NCBI RefSeq assembly: GCF_020740795.1
Contig: NC_067300.1
Span: 806,001 to 870,000, forward strand
Length of the DNA stretch: 64,000 bases
Source of the DNA: Apus apus
Taxonomy: Eukaryota; Chordata; Aves; Apodiformes; Apodidae
Direction: 5' to 3'
Position numbers and translations under genes: made by a program. Positions within the stretch are counted from its first letter, which is position 1. Each line of letters begins with the position of its first letter. The notes under the pieces were generated by a model. It was not told the DNA's origin, ran no database searches, and saw only the letters and a program-made list of their open reading frames with translations. Shown here piece by piece: positions 27,501 through 37,528 of the stretch.

Positions 27501-30500
27501 AGGAAGTTGAACAGCTGGACTCAAAAGATTTCCTGGGTAAACCCAAGGTAACAGACACGTGATCATTAAGATTAACAGCAAGCAGAGTTCAACCCCACCT
27601 TGTGACATCTCCAGAGAGCATTACCATTGCCCACTCCACTGGTGGAGACCCAAGAGCAGGTCCTGCTTGCAGCCAGTCACAGCATCAGGGACAGAGAAGC
27701 CAACATTTGTTAGAATTGCCTCCTCTTCTGTCAAAATTGCACTTCGTTGCTTAAAAAACTTCCTAGTCTTGGTCACTTTAAACTCTGAAAAATCTGAGCA
27801 GGTACTTTGGGAGCCCTGTGGTTGTCCTGTTGCTACCAATGACATTTTCAAGAGGAGCACTGTCCCCCAGCAGTATTCTCCTACTCACTGCTGTGTTCCC
27901 TCTGGGACAGGCAGGCATTTGAGAGACAGATGCTTTGTCACATCCTGTAACACAAGTGAGCAGAGCATTTCTCTGATCCCATCTCTGGCCACTGCAGTCA
28001 GCAGAAGTGCCACAGGCCAGAAAATTGCGACATAAGAAGGGGAAGGGAAAGTAATTAATTCACGTGCTTTAAAAAAACTTTGGAAAGACTAAAAAACAGG
28101 AACACAAACACTTGAAGCTGTTTTGGGAATCCAGCTCTGCTTTTTACACTATGTGCATGGCTGTACTTAGGATGTCAGAAGGAAATGGGTCTTAGTGGAG
28201 AACCTTGCATGAAGTGTGAGAGTCTTTTCATCCAGCCTGGATTCTGTCACTTTGTCCTCTGGCAGGTGATCTCATCCATCATTCCCAATGATGAATACTT
28301 TGGCTTCGAGCCTCTCAGGCCTCAGGTGAGCAGAACATAGCTGGGAAGGGAGGAATGGAGCAGTCATGGAGCTCCAGGTAGGGCCTCAGATGCCAACACC
28401 AGCAGGGTAAGAACAGATCACTGAAAAAAAACAGTGCAACATCAGAGAAGATCTACAGGGCCTTTGAAAGCCACGTGGTGAGCTTCAGCAGAGGCTGGAA
28501 GGGACTCAGCAACATGAGTCTTCAGCCCTTTGAAGATGCATTTTTTTCTTAGCACCAGAGGTAGGGGAGAAGATTTTTCTACTCATCTCCTGAGGGGACA
28601 GAGCAGGAGGGGGAGAAATAGAAGGTACATCCTGGAAAGGTGTGGAGCAGCAAACCTCTCTCTGGATGCTGTGGTGTGACAAGTGCCCTCAAAAGCAAAG
28701 ACGTAGCAGAGTGTGGGCTTCAGAGGGAGAGCAAATAAGGTGGCACTGTTGCTATATAAGGTACTGTTATAAATAGGTGCTGTTGTTCCTCCCACAGAAA
28801 CAGGGCTTTTATGAACCCAGCGCTGATGCTCTGCAGTAAGTGTTCACTTCTACCCATGTCCGACTCTGCTCTCTCTCTCTGTTCAGAAGGTCATGTTTTG
28901 TTCTCTGATGTCTTGGTCCAAAGACTCAGTGGGATCCACACCCACTTTTCACCAAGGGTGGAGTGAATGACAAACAAGCAGAGGCTTGTGTGGCTGCAGG
29001 TCACACTGCAGTTCAGGGGTGTCTCTCCTGCAAGAATCTCAGGGCAGTTTGCGGGAATTGATTCAGTAATCTTGGGAAACATGGCATGGATCATGCCATG
29101 GCTGGAAAATGGAAGCAGAGAGAGGTTGTGGGACCTGCCCAGACCCATGGCAGAGGATACTCAGCTGTTCCATCCTAGCTCCCAGGACAAGGCCTCCCGG
29201 CCATGCTCTGTTGATCCACAATCAGCCCTGGTTCAAAAACCATAAATGGCATTTGGTTTGGTGATACTGTTACTTCAGGGTTGAGTTTAATATTTTTTTG
29301 GTATGGAGGATGTTTTTTAGTATAACCAAAATGAGGCAGTTGCACTTGGGAAATCTGTTTTCCAAGCTCCTTTTGTTCCCAGTTGGACCAAAGAGTAGCC
29401 ATGGAAATCATAATTTCCCAACACCTGAAACTTGTGGCACGTGCCACTTTGGGTCGATGGAGTGTTCTGGCTCAAAGCCATCCAGCATCCAGGTTATTGA
29501 AGGTCTTTTTCTTTTCATTCTTTCTTTCCAGAGCCAGTGAGTCAGGCTACTGTCAAGTTGTGTCCCACTATTGCCCTGAGGACTTGGAGAATTTGGCAGT
29601 GAAAGCCAAGAGCTTGGTCTTTGTGCTGGCGCGAGGAGCGGACGGTTGGGCTACAGCCATATATGATGGACAGGTAAGGAAAACAGGTGGGCTTTCCAGC
29701 TCACCTCCACCAGCAGAGCCCACAGCCCTGCTTGTGAACAGGAGCTTGCTGCAACCCTCTGAGCATGTTCCTTGGGGACCCACCTGTAGCACTGCAGAGC
29801 AGAGGATGAGTTCAGGAGCCCATTTCCACAGACCAGTTGCTAACTATAGATTTCTCTGACACTTCACAGAATCACAGAATCCTAGGGGTCGGAAGGCACC
29901 TCTAGAGATCATCTAGTCCAACCCCCTGCCAGAGCAGGATCCCCTAGAGTACATCACATAGGAACACAACCAGGCAGGTTTGGAATGTCTCCAGAGAAGG
30001 AGACTCCACAAACTCTCTAGGCAGCCTGTCCCAGGGCTCTGTTAACCCTCACAGTGAAAAAGGTTTTCCTCTTTGCTCCCACAAGCTTCTCTCATTCACC
30101 TCTGTAGCTCCACAAGGGCACATTTTGGGGCACTTGTGCTCTCCAACATACAGGATCCTACAGTAGAAATCATGTAGGATAACAGACCTGGGCAAGGACC
30201 CCATTTGGAGCAGTATTTGTCACAGAGCTCTAAGGAGGTGAGGAGACATCTTACCTGGTGTGTAGTATCTCTGTTCAATTAACTTTAGGAAGGCTTTGGG
30301 AGGGCTTCTGCTGAGCAGAAAGGTTTTATGAAGGGCTGTAGAGAAGACCCAAGGAATTAAAACCCTGCAAATCTGACATCTTTCTGCAGATGAGGGAACC
30401 GTGGTATAAACAGATTGAGTAGAAACAGGTAAATAAGACAGCATTGAAAACCTTTTGGTGCACATCTGGATGAGGTTGAGTCAGCGAATGTTTTATCTGC

Positions 30501-33500
30501 CCATATTTCAGAAAAAAGTCAGAAGATTTGTCACAAGACCACTAAAAGAACCAGTGAGGTCTTTGAGCAAGAGAGGCAGTGCTCTGGGGGCTGGTAACAG
30601 TTTAAAATATAGAAATAAAGGGTGTGTAGAAATAAAAAGCTTTTTCTTTTTTTTTTTTAAAGAAAGGGTGTCCCCAGAGATAATCTGTAACCTAAGCAGT
30701 CAGCATGTTCCTCAGTGATACAGGAATAGGGATAGTGATCATAGAATCATAGAATAGTTTGGGTTGGAAGGGACCTTAAAGTCCATCTAGATCCAACCCC
30801 TTGCATGGGCAGGGACACCTCCCACCAGCCCAGGCTGCTCCAAGCCCCATCCAACCTGCCCTTCAACACTGCCAGGGATGGGGCAGCCACAGCTTCCCTG
30901 GGCAACCTGTTCCAGTGTCTTGCCACCCTCATAGTAAAGAATTTCCTCCTAATATCTAATCTAAATCTCCCTTCTTCCAGTTTTAAACCATTGCCCCTTG
31001 TCCTCTTGCTACATGCCTGTGCAAAAAGTCCTGCCCCAGTTCTCTTGTAGGCCCTTTCAGGTATTGGAAGGGGATACAGTGCTTCTTAAGGTGACCATGT
31101 TCCACGACAGACAGTCAAACCATTCAGCATAGCCTGAAGCATCTGGAGCTAAAAGTGAACATTTCCAGAAGTATTTTAATGTGCTGCTTGACTGCTCAGT
31201 GAAGTGTCAGGTGAAATTCAAAGTAAAAAAAGAAAAAAATAGGCAGTGGTGGGGGAAGCATAATTACGGGCACCTTCTTGTGTCAGTGGGGGTTTGCAGG
31301 GGCTGCAGCAGTGCGGTGGGGCTGGCAGGAGGTGGGGCTGGCAGGAGGTGGGGCTGGCAGGAGGTGGGGCTGGGGCTGCCACAGCCACAGCTCAGGTCTC
31401 ACCCTGCTGTGCTTTGTGTCCTGCAGAAGCTGCGAATACCCTGCTCTCTCCTGGAGCCTGCCTCAAAAATGGATAAATGGGTGAGCTGACAACCTTGCAA
31501 CCAGGGATGAGGAAGGGACCAAGAGATGCATTTGAGACATTTATTCATCAGATTATCACACCATAGGCCAACTGAGAAACATAAGAGAAACATAGAGTGT
31601 GAAACACTGGGGCACCTTGTCTGAAGACCAAGTGGTCCTGAACAGGAGCAACAGGGGATTTAAGAGCAGAAAAGATGGTTATTTTTGTATACACAGGAGG
31701 TCTCCTAACAGCAAAACCTGGGTGCTTGGACTTACAGCCAAGCCACAGTGGCTTGCACCACAAGCTGCTCTAGGTTCTGTTATCACTTACCTGCCATGGG
31801 CTGATGGATCACACCAACATGAGCAGCTGCCATGGCTCTCCTGACCCACTGTAACTTGTTGAGGCCGTGGGCAGAGTGATGAGTTTGAGGGCTTGAGGCA
31901 CATGTTCATCCATTTTGCTCCCACAATGTCTGCAGCCACCTGATGTGACACAGGAGCAGGTGAGGAGTGCTCACCTGTTTCAGTTCAGCATCAGAGTGAG
32001 AGCAAGTTAATCACCTGCAGTGGGACAGTAACATCTTAAACAGGCACCACTTTTGCCTTGAGGCCACGTGCCTAAACCCTCACCTTTGACTTGGGAAAAC
32101 TTCCTTCATCTCCCGTCTCCACCACATGCATATCCACACATGGTTCCAGTCATTTTCCATCTGAACCCAGTGCAGAAAGGTGCAACTCAGACCCCTATTT
32201 CCTGAAAGAGGTTTTTGAAGTACAGAGTTGTTCTGATGTTGCTATGATTTTTTTCCCTCTGAATGAATCCTTGGCCATAGCACACACTTAGGTTCCTCCA
32301 TGAATGTCTCACTGTGAACCCATCCGTGTTCCCAGATGAGCTGGCAGATGATGGGGGAAACCTTCAGCACAGTGTGAGCAACCTCCCTCTGCTCCAGAAC
32401 CAGCCCAGCAAGGGGTCAGAGGCCAAGGAACTCTCCCACCAAACTCCTCATCACCTCTGCTACCCATGGGAGCTGCAGAGACCATTGAGAGCCTGAGTGC
32501 TCCATTTCATCCAGCCAGTTAATGAACTGGTCTCCTTGGGGCTCTCTCTGGAGTTACACCTAAAAATTTATAACTGGCTGCAGCCTCTGTCATGCACACC
32601 AGCCCTGCCCAGTCTCTGGTGTCTTCCGCTCACTCCTTTCTGATGTTGTTCTGTTGCAGAAGATCAGTGATGGGATTCCCCTCCCTCCTGCCCAGGTGCC
32701 TCCCAGCCGACTCCATGTGAAGCAGATACCAGGTAGTCCCCTGGTCAGGGCCCACACTGGGTGTTACGTGAAGCTGTGACCACTCCCCTGCTTTAGGGAG
32801 ACGTGGGGGGCTGGTTGCTCCCTGCAGCCACAGCTGCCTTGTGCTGGTGGGCTGCAGAACTGCTGCCTCCAGGCACTGTTCCTCTGCTCTTCTTTTGTTC
32901 TGCAGAATCTCCTGAGGGAAAAAATGCCTCTGCAAATGATGCTGGTGCCCAAACAGACTTCAAGGTAAGGTGTTTCACAAGCTGAAGCTGCTCAAGAGAT
33001 CAAGGCAGTGAAAAGTGCAAGATTCCTGGCCAGATTCTCCAAATTCCTGAGCTGCCCTAAAATCACTGGAAAAAAATCTTCCTTTGCCCATTTTCCCATT
33101 TTGAAGAGAGGGTCCCATGTGGTCTTTCTCCACCACTCCCAAGTGTGTGATCATACAGCTTTGTGGGGCAGCCCAAGGTTGAGGCTTACCAGAATCATAG
33201 AATGTCTTGTGTTGGAAGGGACCTATAAAGGTCATCTAGTCCAACCCCCTTAGAATAAGCAGGGACATGTCACACTGGTTGCTCAGAGCCCCATCAAGCC
33301 TGACCCTGAATGTCTCCAGGGATGGGGCCTCCACCAGGTCTCTAGGCAACCTGTTCCAGTGATCCACCACCCTCATATCAAAGAACTTTTTCCTAAATTC
33401 CAACCTAACTCTACCCTTCTCTAGCTTGAATCCATGACCCCTTGTTCTGCTTCCCCAGCCTTCTTAGAGGCCCCTTTCAGGTATTGTCCTTTTAGTCACC

Positions 33501-36067
33501 CTCAAGGCCCAGACACAGCAGCATTCTCAGGCCCATACTTTGCAGCCCATTTTGCAAGAACAAGCTGTCTTTGATCTACCTGCTGTCCCTTCTCCCCTCC
33601 TTCCGCGTGGCATTTTACGTTCCTGTCAGGCTGGGTACCACAGTTCACTCAGGTTTGTATTGTGGGATGATGTCTTCTGATGCAGTTCCATGTCATTACC
33701 AGCCTCTGTGTGTGATGGAACTGGAATTGGTCTTTTGTCCACTTGAGGACAGCACCTCTCGGGCAGTGCCAGCTGCAGTTCAGCTCTGCTCCATTTGTAT
33801 TTCCCATCCCTCTCTGTAGGACTTGTGGAGTATTTTTTGGTCAGTTGTGCCTCAGACAGAAGGCAGCACAACATGAGAACTTGGCCATCTCTCCAGCTGG
33901 CTGGAGGAGCTGGGGTCCTGCCCATAGAGGTTTGGGTCTGGGAGGTACCTGTGTGATCAGACCCAGAAACAGGCTTCTTAGGTCATGGGAGGAGCCTTGG
34001 ATCCCAGGCTTTGAGTGTGTCATTCCCTTCTGAGATCTGCATTTGATGCTGTGCTGCTGCCACCTGGCAGCCTAGGGACTCGTCTGGGTCACCTCTCTTG
34101 ATCTGAGGCCTGAACACCCAGCCTGCCCACGGTGCCACATCTCTCGGCAGGTGCCACGGGGCGCGGGCAGCCCCGCGGTGCTGCGGGTGCGCTGCGAGGC
34201 CAGCCTGGTGCTGCGGGAGGTGCCCACCCTGCCCGAGCTGCGGGCGCTGCTGCGGGAGCGCCTGGCCCGGCTGGCGGAGCGAGGGAGGCTGAGGTAGGTG
34301 CCACCAGGTGCGACGGGGTGTGACAGGGGGTGCGACAGGGTGACTGTGTGTGACGGGGGGGGTGTGTGACGGGGTGTGCGACAGGCTGTGTGTGAAAGGA
34401 TGGCAGCAGCATGTGTAACAGGGTGGCTGTGTGTGTGTGTGTTTGTGTAACAGGGTGGCAGCAGCATGTGTGACAGGGTGGCTGTGTGTGTGTGTGTGTG
34501 TGTGTGTGTATAACAAGGTGGCAGCAGCGTGTGTGACAGCAGCTGTCACATTCCCCTGAGGACACAGACCTGTGCCTGGTCTCCTGGGAACACTTCCCTG
34601 GGCTCACACCAGCACAGACCTGAGCGCCCAGCCTGCTGTGCAGTGTCACAGGATCACAGCATCATTCTGGTTGGAAGAGACCTTCAAGATCATCAGGTCC
34701 AACCACTACCCTAATTCTGCCACTAAACCCTGTCCCCTGGCACCACATCTGTCTGTTTAGATGTCTCCAGGGATGGTGGCTCAATCACCTCCTTGGACAG
34801 CCTGGATCACCCAGTCCAGCTCCTGCCCCAGAACGGGACAACCCCAAAGTTCACATCACCCCTGGTGATGCCTAAATGCTTCTTGAGTATTGTCAGGCTG
34901 GGTGCTATTCCTGCTTCCCTGGGCAGCCCATTCCAGTGCCCCACCACCAGGGCTAACCTTACCATGGCTTTTGGTTTGGAGAACAGTGTGTGTGTGCTCT
35001 GTGGGCTTTAAAAGCCAAAGGACCTTTCCCAGGAAACTGTAGCATGGTCAAGAAATGGGGGAAGAGAAGGCAACACTCTGTGCAGCTGCTGTGCATTGGA
35101 TTTTCTCCCACTCCACTCAGCCCTTGGGGCGCACATGGACCAGGGCAGAGCAATCTGTCAGCTGGGCCTAGGGTGGGGTCTCCCTGACTGTGACAGCCCT
35201 GGGGACACACCCAGAGTGCAGTCAGGACAGTCCATGATCTTCTCCTCAAGTAAGTGTGTGAGGAGGTGACAGGGCCCCTAACAGTGCCCTCCTGCCTGCC
35301 GAGCATGCAGGGTGGCCCTGTGTCACTGTGCAAAGTTGCCAGCTTGGAGGGGGTAACAAAGGGGACCTGGAAGACTGGAGACAGGGGAGGGCTAAGCTTG
35401 CCTCTGGCTCCAAGTGAGATGATTTGAGCCGTGTCCATGACCCCTTGCAGCTACAGGCGTTCGGATGGCAAAGAGCTGGGTGCAGTTTTAGGAGAGGAGG
35501 ATCTGGGGAAGATGTGGCAGCAGCTGACAGATGGCAGGCTGACACTCTGCTGCCAGGTACGTGGGCTGTGACAAGCTCCTCTGCTGTGCTGGGCTCTACT
35601 GGAGGCTGCTTTGCCTCGCAGCCTCTGTGCTGATTTTTTCCTGTAGGACTCTGACACGCACTCAGGCAGACCCGTCCTCTATCGGATGCTGGCTCAGCAC
35701 TCCTACCCTGCGCAGGGACCGGGGGACCTGGCGTTCAGCAAGGGAGACCTGCTGGACATCCTCTCTGAAGGTAGCTCTCCAGGCCTATCTGCAGGCTTGT
35801 GCTGGGCTGGGCTTTTGGAGGGCCTGGGGAACAGGTGGCCTCTCCTGCGCTGTCTCAGGAGGTACAGGCTTGCACTGGGTTTTGCCCAGAGTTAAATTCC
35901 AGCCATGAAAACTCTCACGTACCCCACAAATATGACCAGGGCTCATCCTGCTCCTTTATCTTTTCCCAGTGAATGAGGACTGGCTTGAAGGACACTGCAA
36001 TGGCAAGACTGGCATCTTCCCCAAGTGCTTTGCAACCCAGACCAGTTGTGGTGCTGCCTTCCTATAG
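20909..36067 (+). CDS. NOXA1: NADPH oxidase activator 1 (p67phox-like), 15 exons
   Basis: NOXA1 is the cytosolic activator of NOX1-type superoxide-producing oxidases, working with NOXO1 and Rac. Exons: 20909-21082, 23016-23098, 23575-23683, 25803-25937, 27440-27547, 28266-28325, 28798-28835, 29532-29673, 31427-31480, 32660-32732, 32906-32964, 34151-34293, 35451-35556, 35647-35770, 35970-36067. All have AG/GT borders and join in phase to about 501 residues. Domains: TPR region (residues 1 to about 167; starts [13 protein letters not shown]), activation domain (about 168-223; [16 protein letters not shown]), internal SH3 (about 236-296; [13 protein letters not shown]), PB1-like domain (about 350-428), C-terminal SH3 (about 436-493; [31 protein letters not shown]). 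Human NOXA1 lacks the internal SH3 that p67phox has. The PB1 residue matching the p67phox binding lysine appears to be Glu, so p40phox-type pairing is unlikely. A 24-nt microexon at 31936-31959 may add 8 residues. The start is the first ATG in the CpG island and matches the human N-terminus. Confidence 0.93.
21521..21562. repeat. (TGTC)n microsatellite
   Basis: About nine tandem tetranucleotide units (tgtc/ctgt) in NOXA1 intron 1, at the right edge of the CpG island; the last units are degenerate (tcggtccg). Confidence 0.85.
21690..21808 (+). repeat. CR1 LINE 3' end
   Basis: The plus strand ends in the CR1 tail (caattctatgattctatgaa), preceded by the 'ggtcttcaaggttccctccaacc' block. Its body (ttaagcactgaacgggtaaa and following) matches the reverse complement of the start of the CR1 copy at 19,683. 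Both are therefore the same CR1 type, placed in inverted orientation on either side of NOXA1 exon 1. Confidence 0.85.
22050..22150 (+). repeat. CR1 LINE tail fragment
   Basis: A diverged CR1 3' segment in NOXA1 intron 1: 'ggtgtcccttgcccatgac' followed by a 'cctttaaggtcacttccaac' block and ending near ttctgtgtctgaa. Confidence 0.6.
25985..26455 (+). repeat. CR1 LINE fragment in NOXA1 intron 4
   Basis: A 5'-truncated CR1 of about 470 bp in sense orientation, beginning near 'gagccacggagatgatccga' and ending 'gagtctatgattctatgaa'. It includes the typical blocks 'ttcagcctggagaagagaag' and 'gttgaagggcaggttggatg'. Confidence 0.9.
29867..30110 (-). repeat. CR1 LINE fragment in NOXA1 intron 8
   Basis: The plus strand starts 'cacagaatcacagaatccta', followed by 'gatcatctagtccaaccccc' and the 'gcctgtcccagggctctgt' block. 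It is a minus-orientation CR1 copy just downstream of the SH3-encoding exon. Confidence 0.9.
30739..31080 (-). repeat. CR1 LINE fragment in NOXA1 intron 8
   Basis: The plus strand begins 'atcatagaatcatagaatag' then 'tttgggttggaagggacctt', the complement of a CR1 3' end. It continues with the 'agccccatccaacctgccct' block. Confidence 0.92.
31313..31376. repeat. 17-bp GC-rich tandem repeat
   Basis: About 3.5 copies of a 17-bp unit (ggctggcaggaggtggg) lie about 50 bp upstream of the acceptor of the NOXA1 exon at 31,427. The strand is G-rich, with repeated GGGG and GG runs. Confidence 0.85.
31936..31959 (+). CDS. NOXA1: Candidate 24-nt microexon of NOXA1
   Basis: The 24 bases encode PPDVTQEQ in phase 0 between a good acceptor (gctcccacaatgtctgcag) and a GTGAGG donor. 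The flanking NOXA1 exons (31,427-31,480 and 32,660-32,732) also meet in phase 0, so inclusion keeps the frame and would lengthen the linker between the internal SH3 and the PB1-like domain. No transcript is available to confirm use. A weaker 36-nt candidate (32,336-32,371) has a poor donor. Confidence 0.45.
33190..33510 (-). repeat. CR1 LINE fragment in NOXA1 intron 11
   Basis: The plus strand begins 'agaatcatagaatgtcttgt', then 'gttggaagggacctataaag' and 'catctagtccaaccccctta', and continues through 'aggcaacctgttccagtgat'. It is a minus-orientation, 5'-truncated CR1. Confidence 0.92.
34310..34555. repeat. GT-rich minisatellite in NOXA1 intron 12
   Basis: A short unit (ggtgtgacagg-like) grades into longer repeats of about 60 bp. 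Each contains 'cagggtggcagcagcatgtgt' and '(gt)n', followed by a (GT)n run of about 13 units ending near 34,508. It begins only about 16 bp after the donor of the PB1-encoding exon. Confidence 0.8.
34648..34975 (-). repeat. CR1 LINE fragment in NOXA1 intron 12
   Basis: The plus strand reads 'ggatcacagcatcattctgg', 'ttggaagagaccttcaagat' and 'catcaggtccaaccactacc', the complement of a CR1 3' end. Further typical blocks (gatgtctccagggatggtgg; cctgggcagcccattccagt) run to about 34,960. Confidence 0.88.
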
Positions 36068-36990
36068 TGAACAGAAGCCTTTTCCTGCCCAGCTGCTCGT
36101 CTCCCAGCACTGGGACACCCCAGTCCCAGCTCCTTTGGGCTACAGCCAGCCCAGCCAGGAGCTCCGCTGAACCTGGGCAGGAGATGTACCCGCTCTTAGA
36201 TCCCACGGGGTCAGTTCCAGCAGTCCAACAGCATTTTCTACAGCTTGTTCCCAGACCTGTGCTTACACTGCCAAAGATGTGCCCCTGCAGAGCAAAGAGG
36301 GGGAAGGATCTGGTGTTTGGCTATGGGAAATGTCCATGTGGCAGCTCAGACTGCTGGGTGAGAAGAGGTTCCTCTGGATGGAGGTCTTTGCTCCTTCTCC
36401 CTTGTTGCTCAAGTTCAGGCTGGGAAGGCTGAGCCTCACCCTATGAAGCCAAGGATAGCTGCTTGATCAGGAGGCAGAGCCCAGTTCCCCAGGCCCTTGG
36501 GCCCTATATCCTTATCTCCACCAGAGAGATGTTGCTCTTTGGGAAGGCCTCTGTAACCAGTTTGCAGTGGGGTATGTGGGGTAACACCTTGGGGTAGGAC
36601 CACCATGCTTCATCTTCCACAGCAAGTACACCGTGGATCTGCCAGAGCCAAAGGGATCTTAGCATCCCTCAGCCCAGATGCCTTTGGTTCTTTTCTTAGG
36701 GCCTTAACTCCTGCCTGGATGTTACTGCTCCACGCTGCATGGGCAGGAGTTTTGCAGCACAGAGGAAGCTGTAGGAACAGCCCTGCTCAGCCCAGCTTTG
36801 GAGCCTCAGGGGGGCTGGGCTGGAAGGACTGAAATGAGTGTCTGGTTCCTGCAGCAGAGCTATGCTGGGCTCTGCTGGTCTAAATAAAACACTAAAGTGC
36901 CTGGAACCTGCTGGGGATTTGGTGTCTGACAAAGCTGGGCTGTGTAACTTGAATATACAATAAACCCTGAGCCAGAGTTGGCAGCTCTTA
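36068..36990 (+). other. NOXA1 3' untranslated region with two poly(A) signals
   Basis: After the NOXA1 stop the sequence has no open gene. AATAAA hexamers are at 36,883-36,888 and 36,959-36,964, each a plausible polyadenylation signal, giving 3' UTRs of roughly 0.84 and 0.92 kb. NOXA1 and ENTPD8 converge here; their stop codons are 1.46 kb apart. Confidence 0.7.
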
Positions 36991-37243
36991 AATCAACTTG
37001 CACTTGCATTTTTCTGCTGAGATATGCCAGTAGATATTTTTAAAGACAGCTGACAGATTTTCTGTCACATACTACAAAAGTCCTGCACATCTTGCACGGG
37101 GCAAGATACAGATAATGTTACCACTGCTCTCCATCACTGGTTGCCTCCCACAGCTGGCAGGAGAGCAACCCAGCTGGACTGGAAGTGCCAAGGAAATGGT
37201 GCTAGGCTGGTTAGTGACCTTCAGACTTGGAAACGAAAGGGAT

Positions 37244-37249
37244 TTTATT
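37244..37249 (-). terminator. Poly(A) signal of ENTPD8 (copy A)
   Basis: TTTATT on the plus strand is AATAAA on the minus strand, 280 bases beyond the ENTPD8 stop codon and in the correct orientation. It is the nearest canonical hexamer after the stop. Confidence 0.55.
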
Positions 37250-37528
37250 TCTAGTTAGACTTTATCTGGCTTCATCTAGCCACCAAGTCTCAGCCAGGTT
37301 TTGTCAGTGAGATTACAGGTTTTTCTAGAGTCTTTTTCTCTTGGAGGTACTTGGAGATCTCAGGACATCTTTGTCATCTTCAGCATCTTTACAGACATGA
37401 TCCAATCAGATCACCTGAGCGATGGAAATTAATATAATGCCCTCATTCTTCTTCCCCTTTCACCTTCTTTTGCACCACTTCCCTGCCTGGTTCAGTGGAC
37501 ACGATGTCCCTAGTCAGGACGCTGGGAG

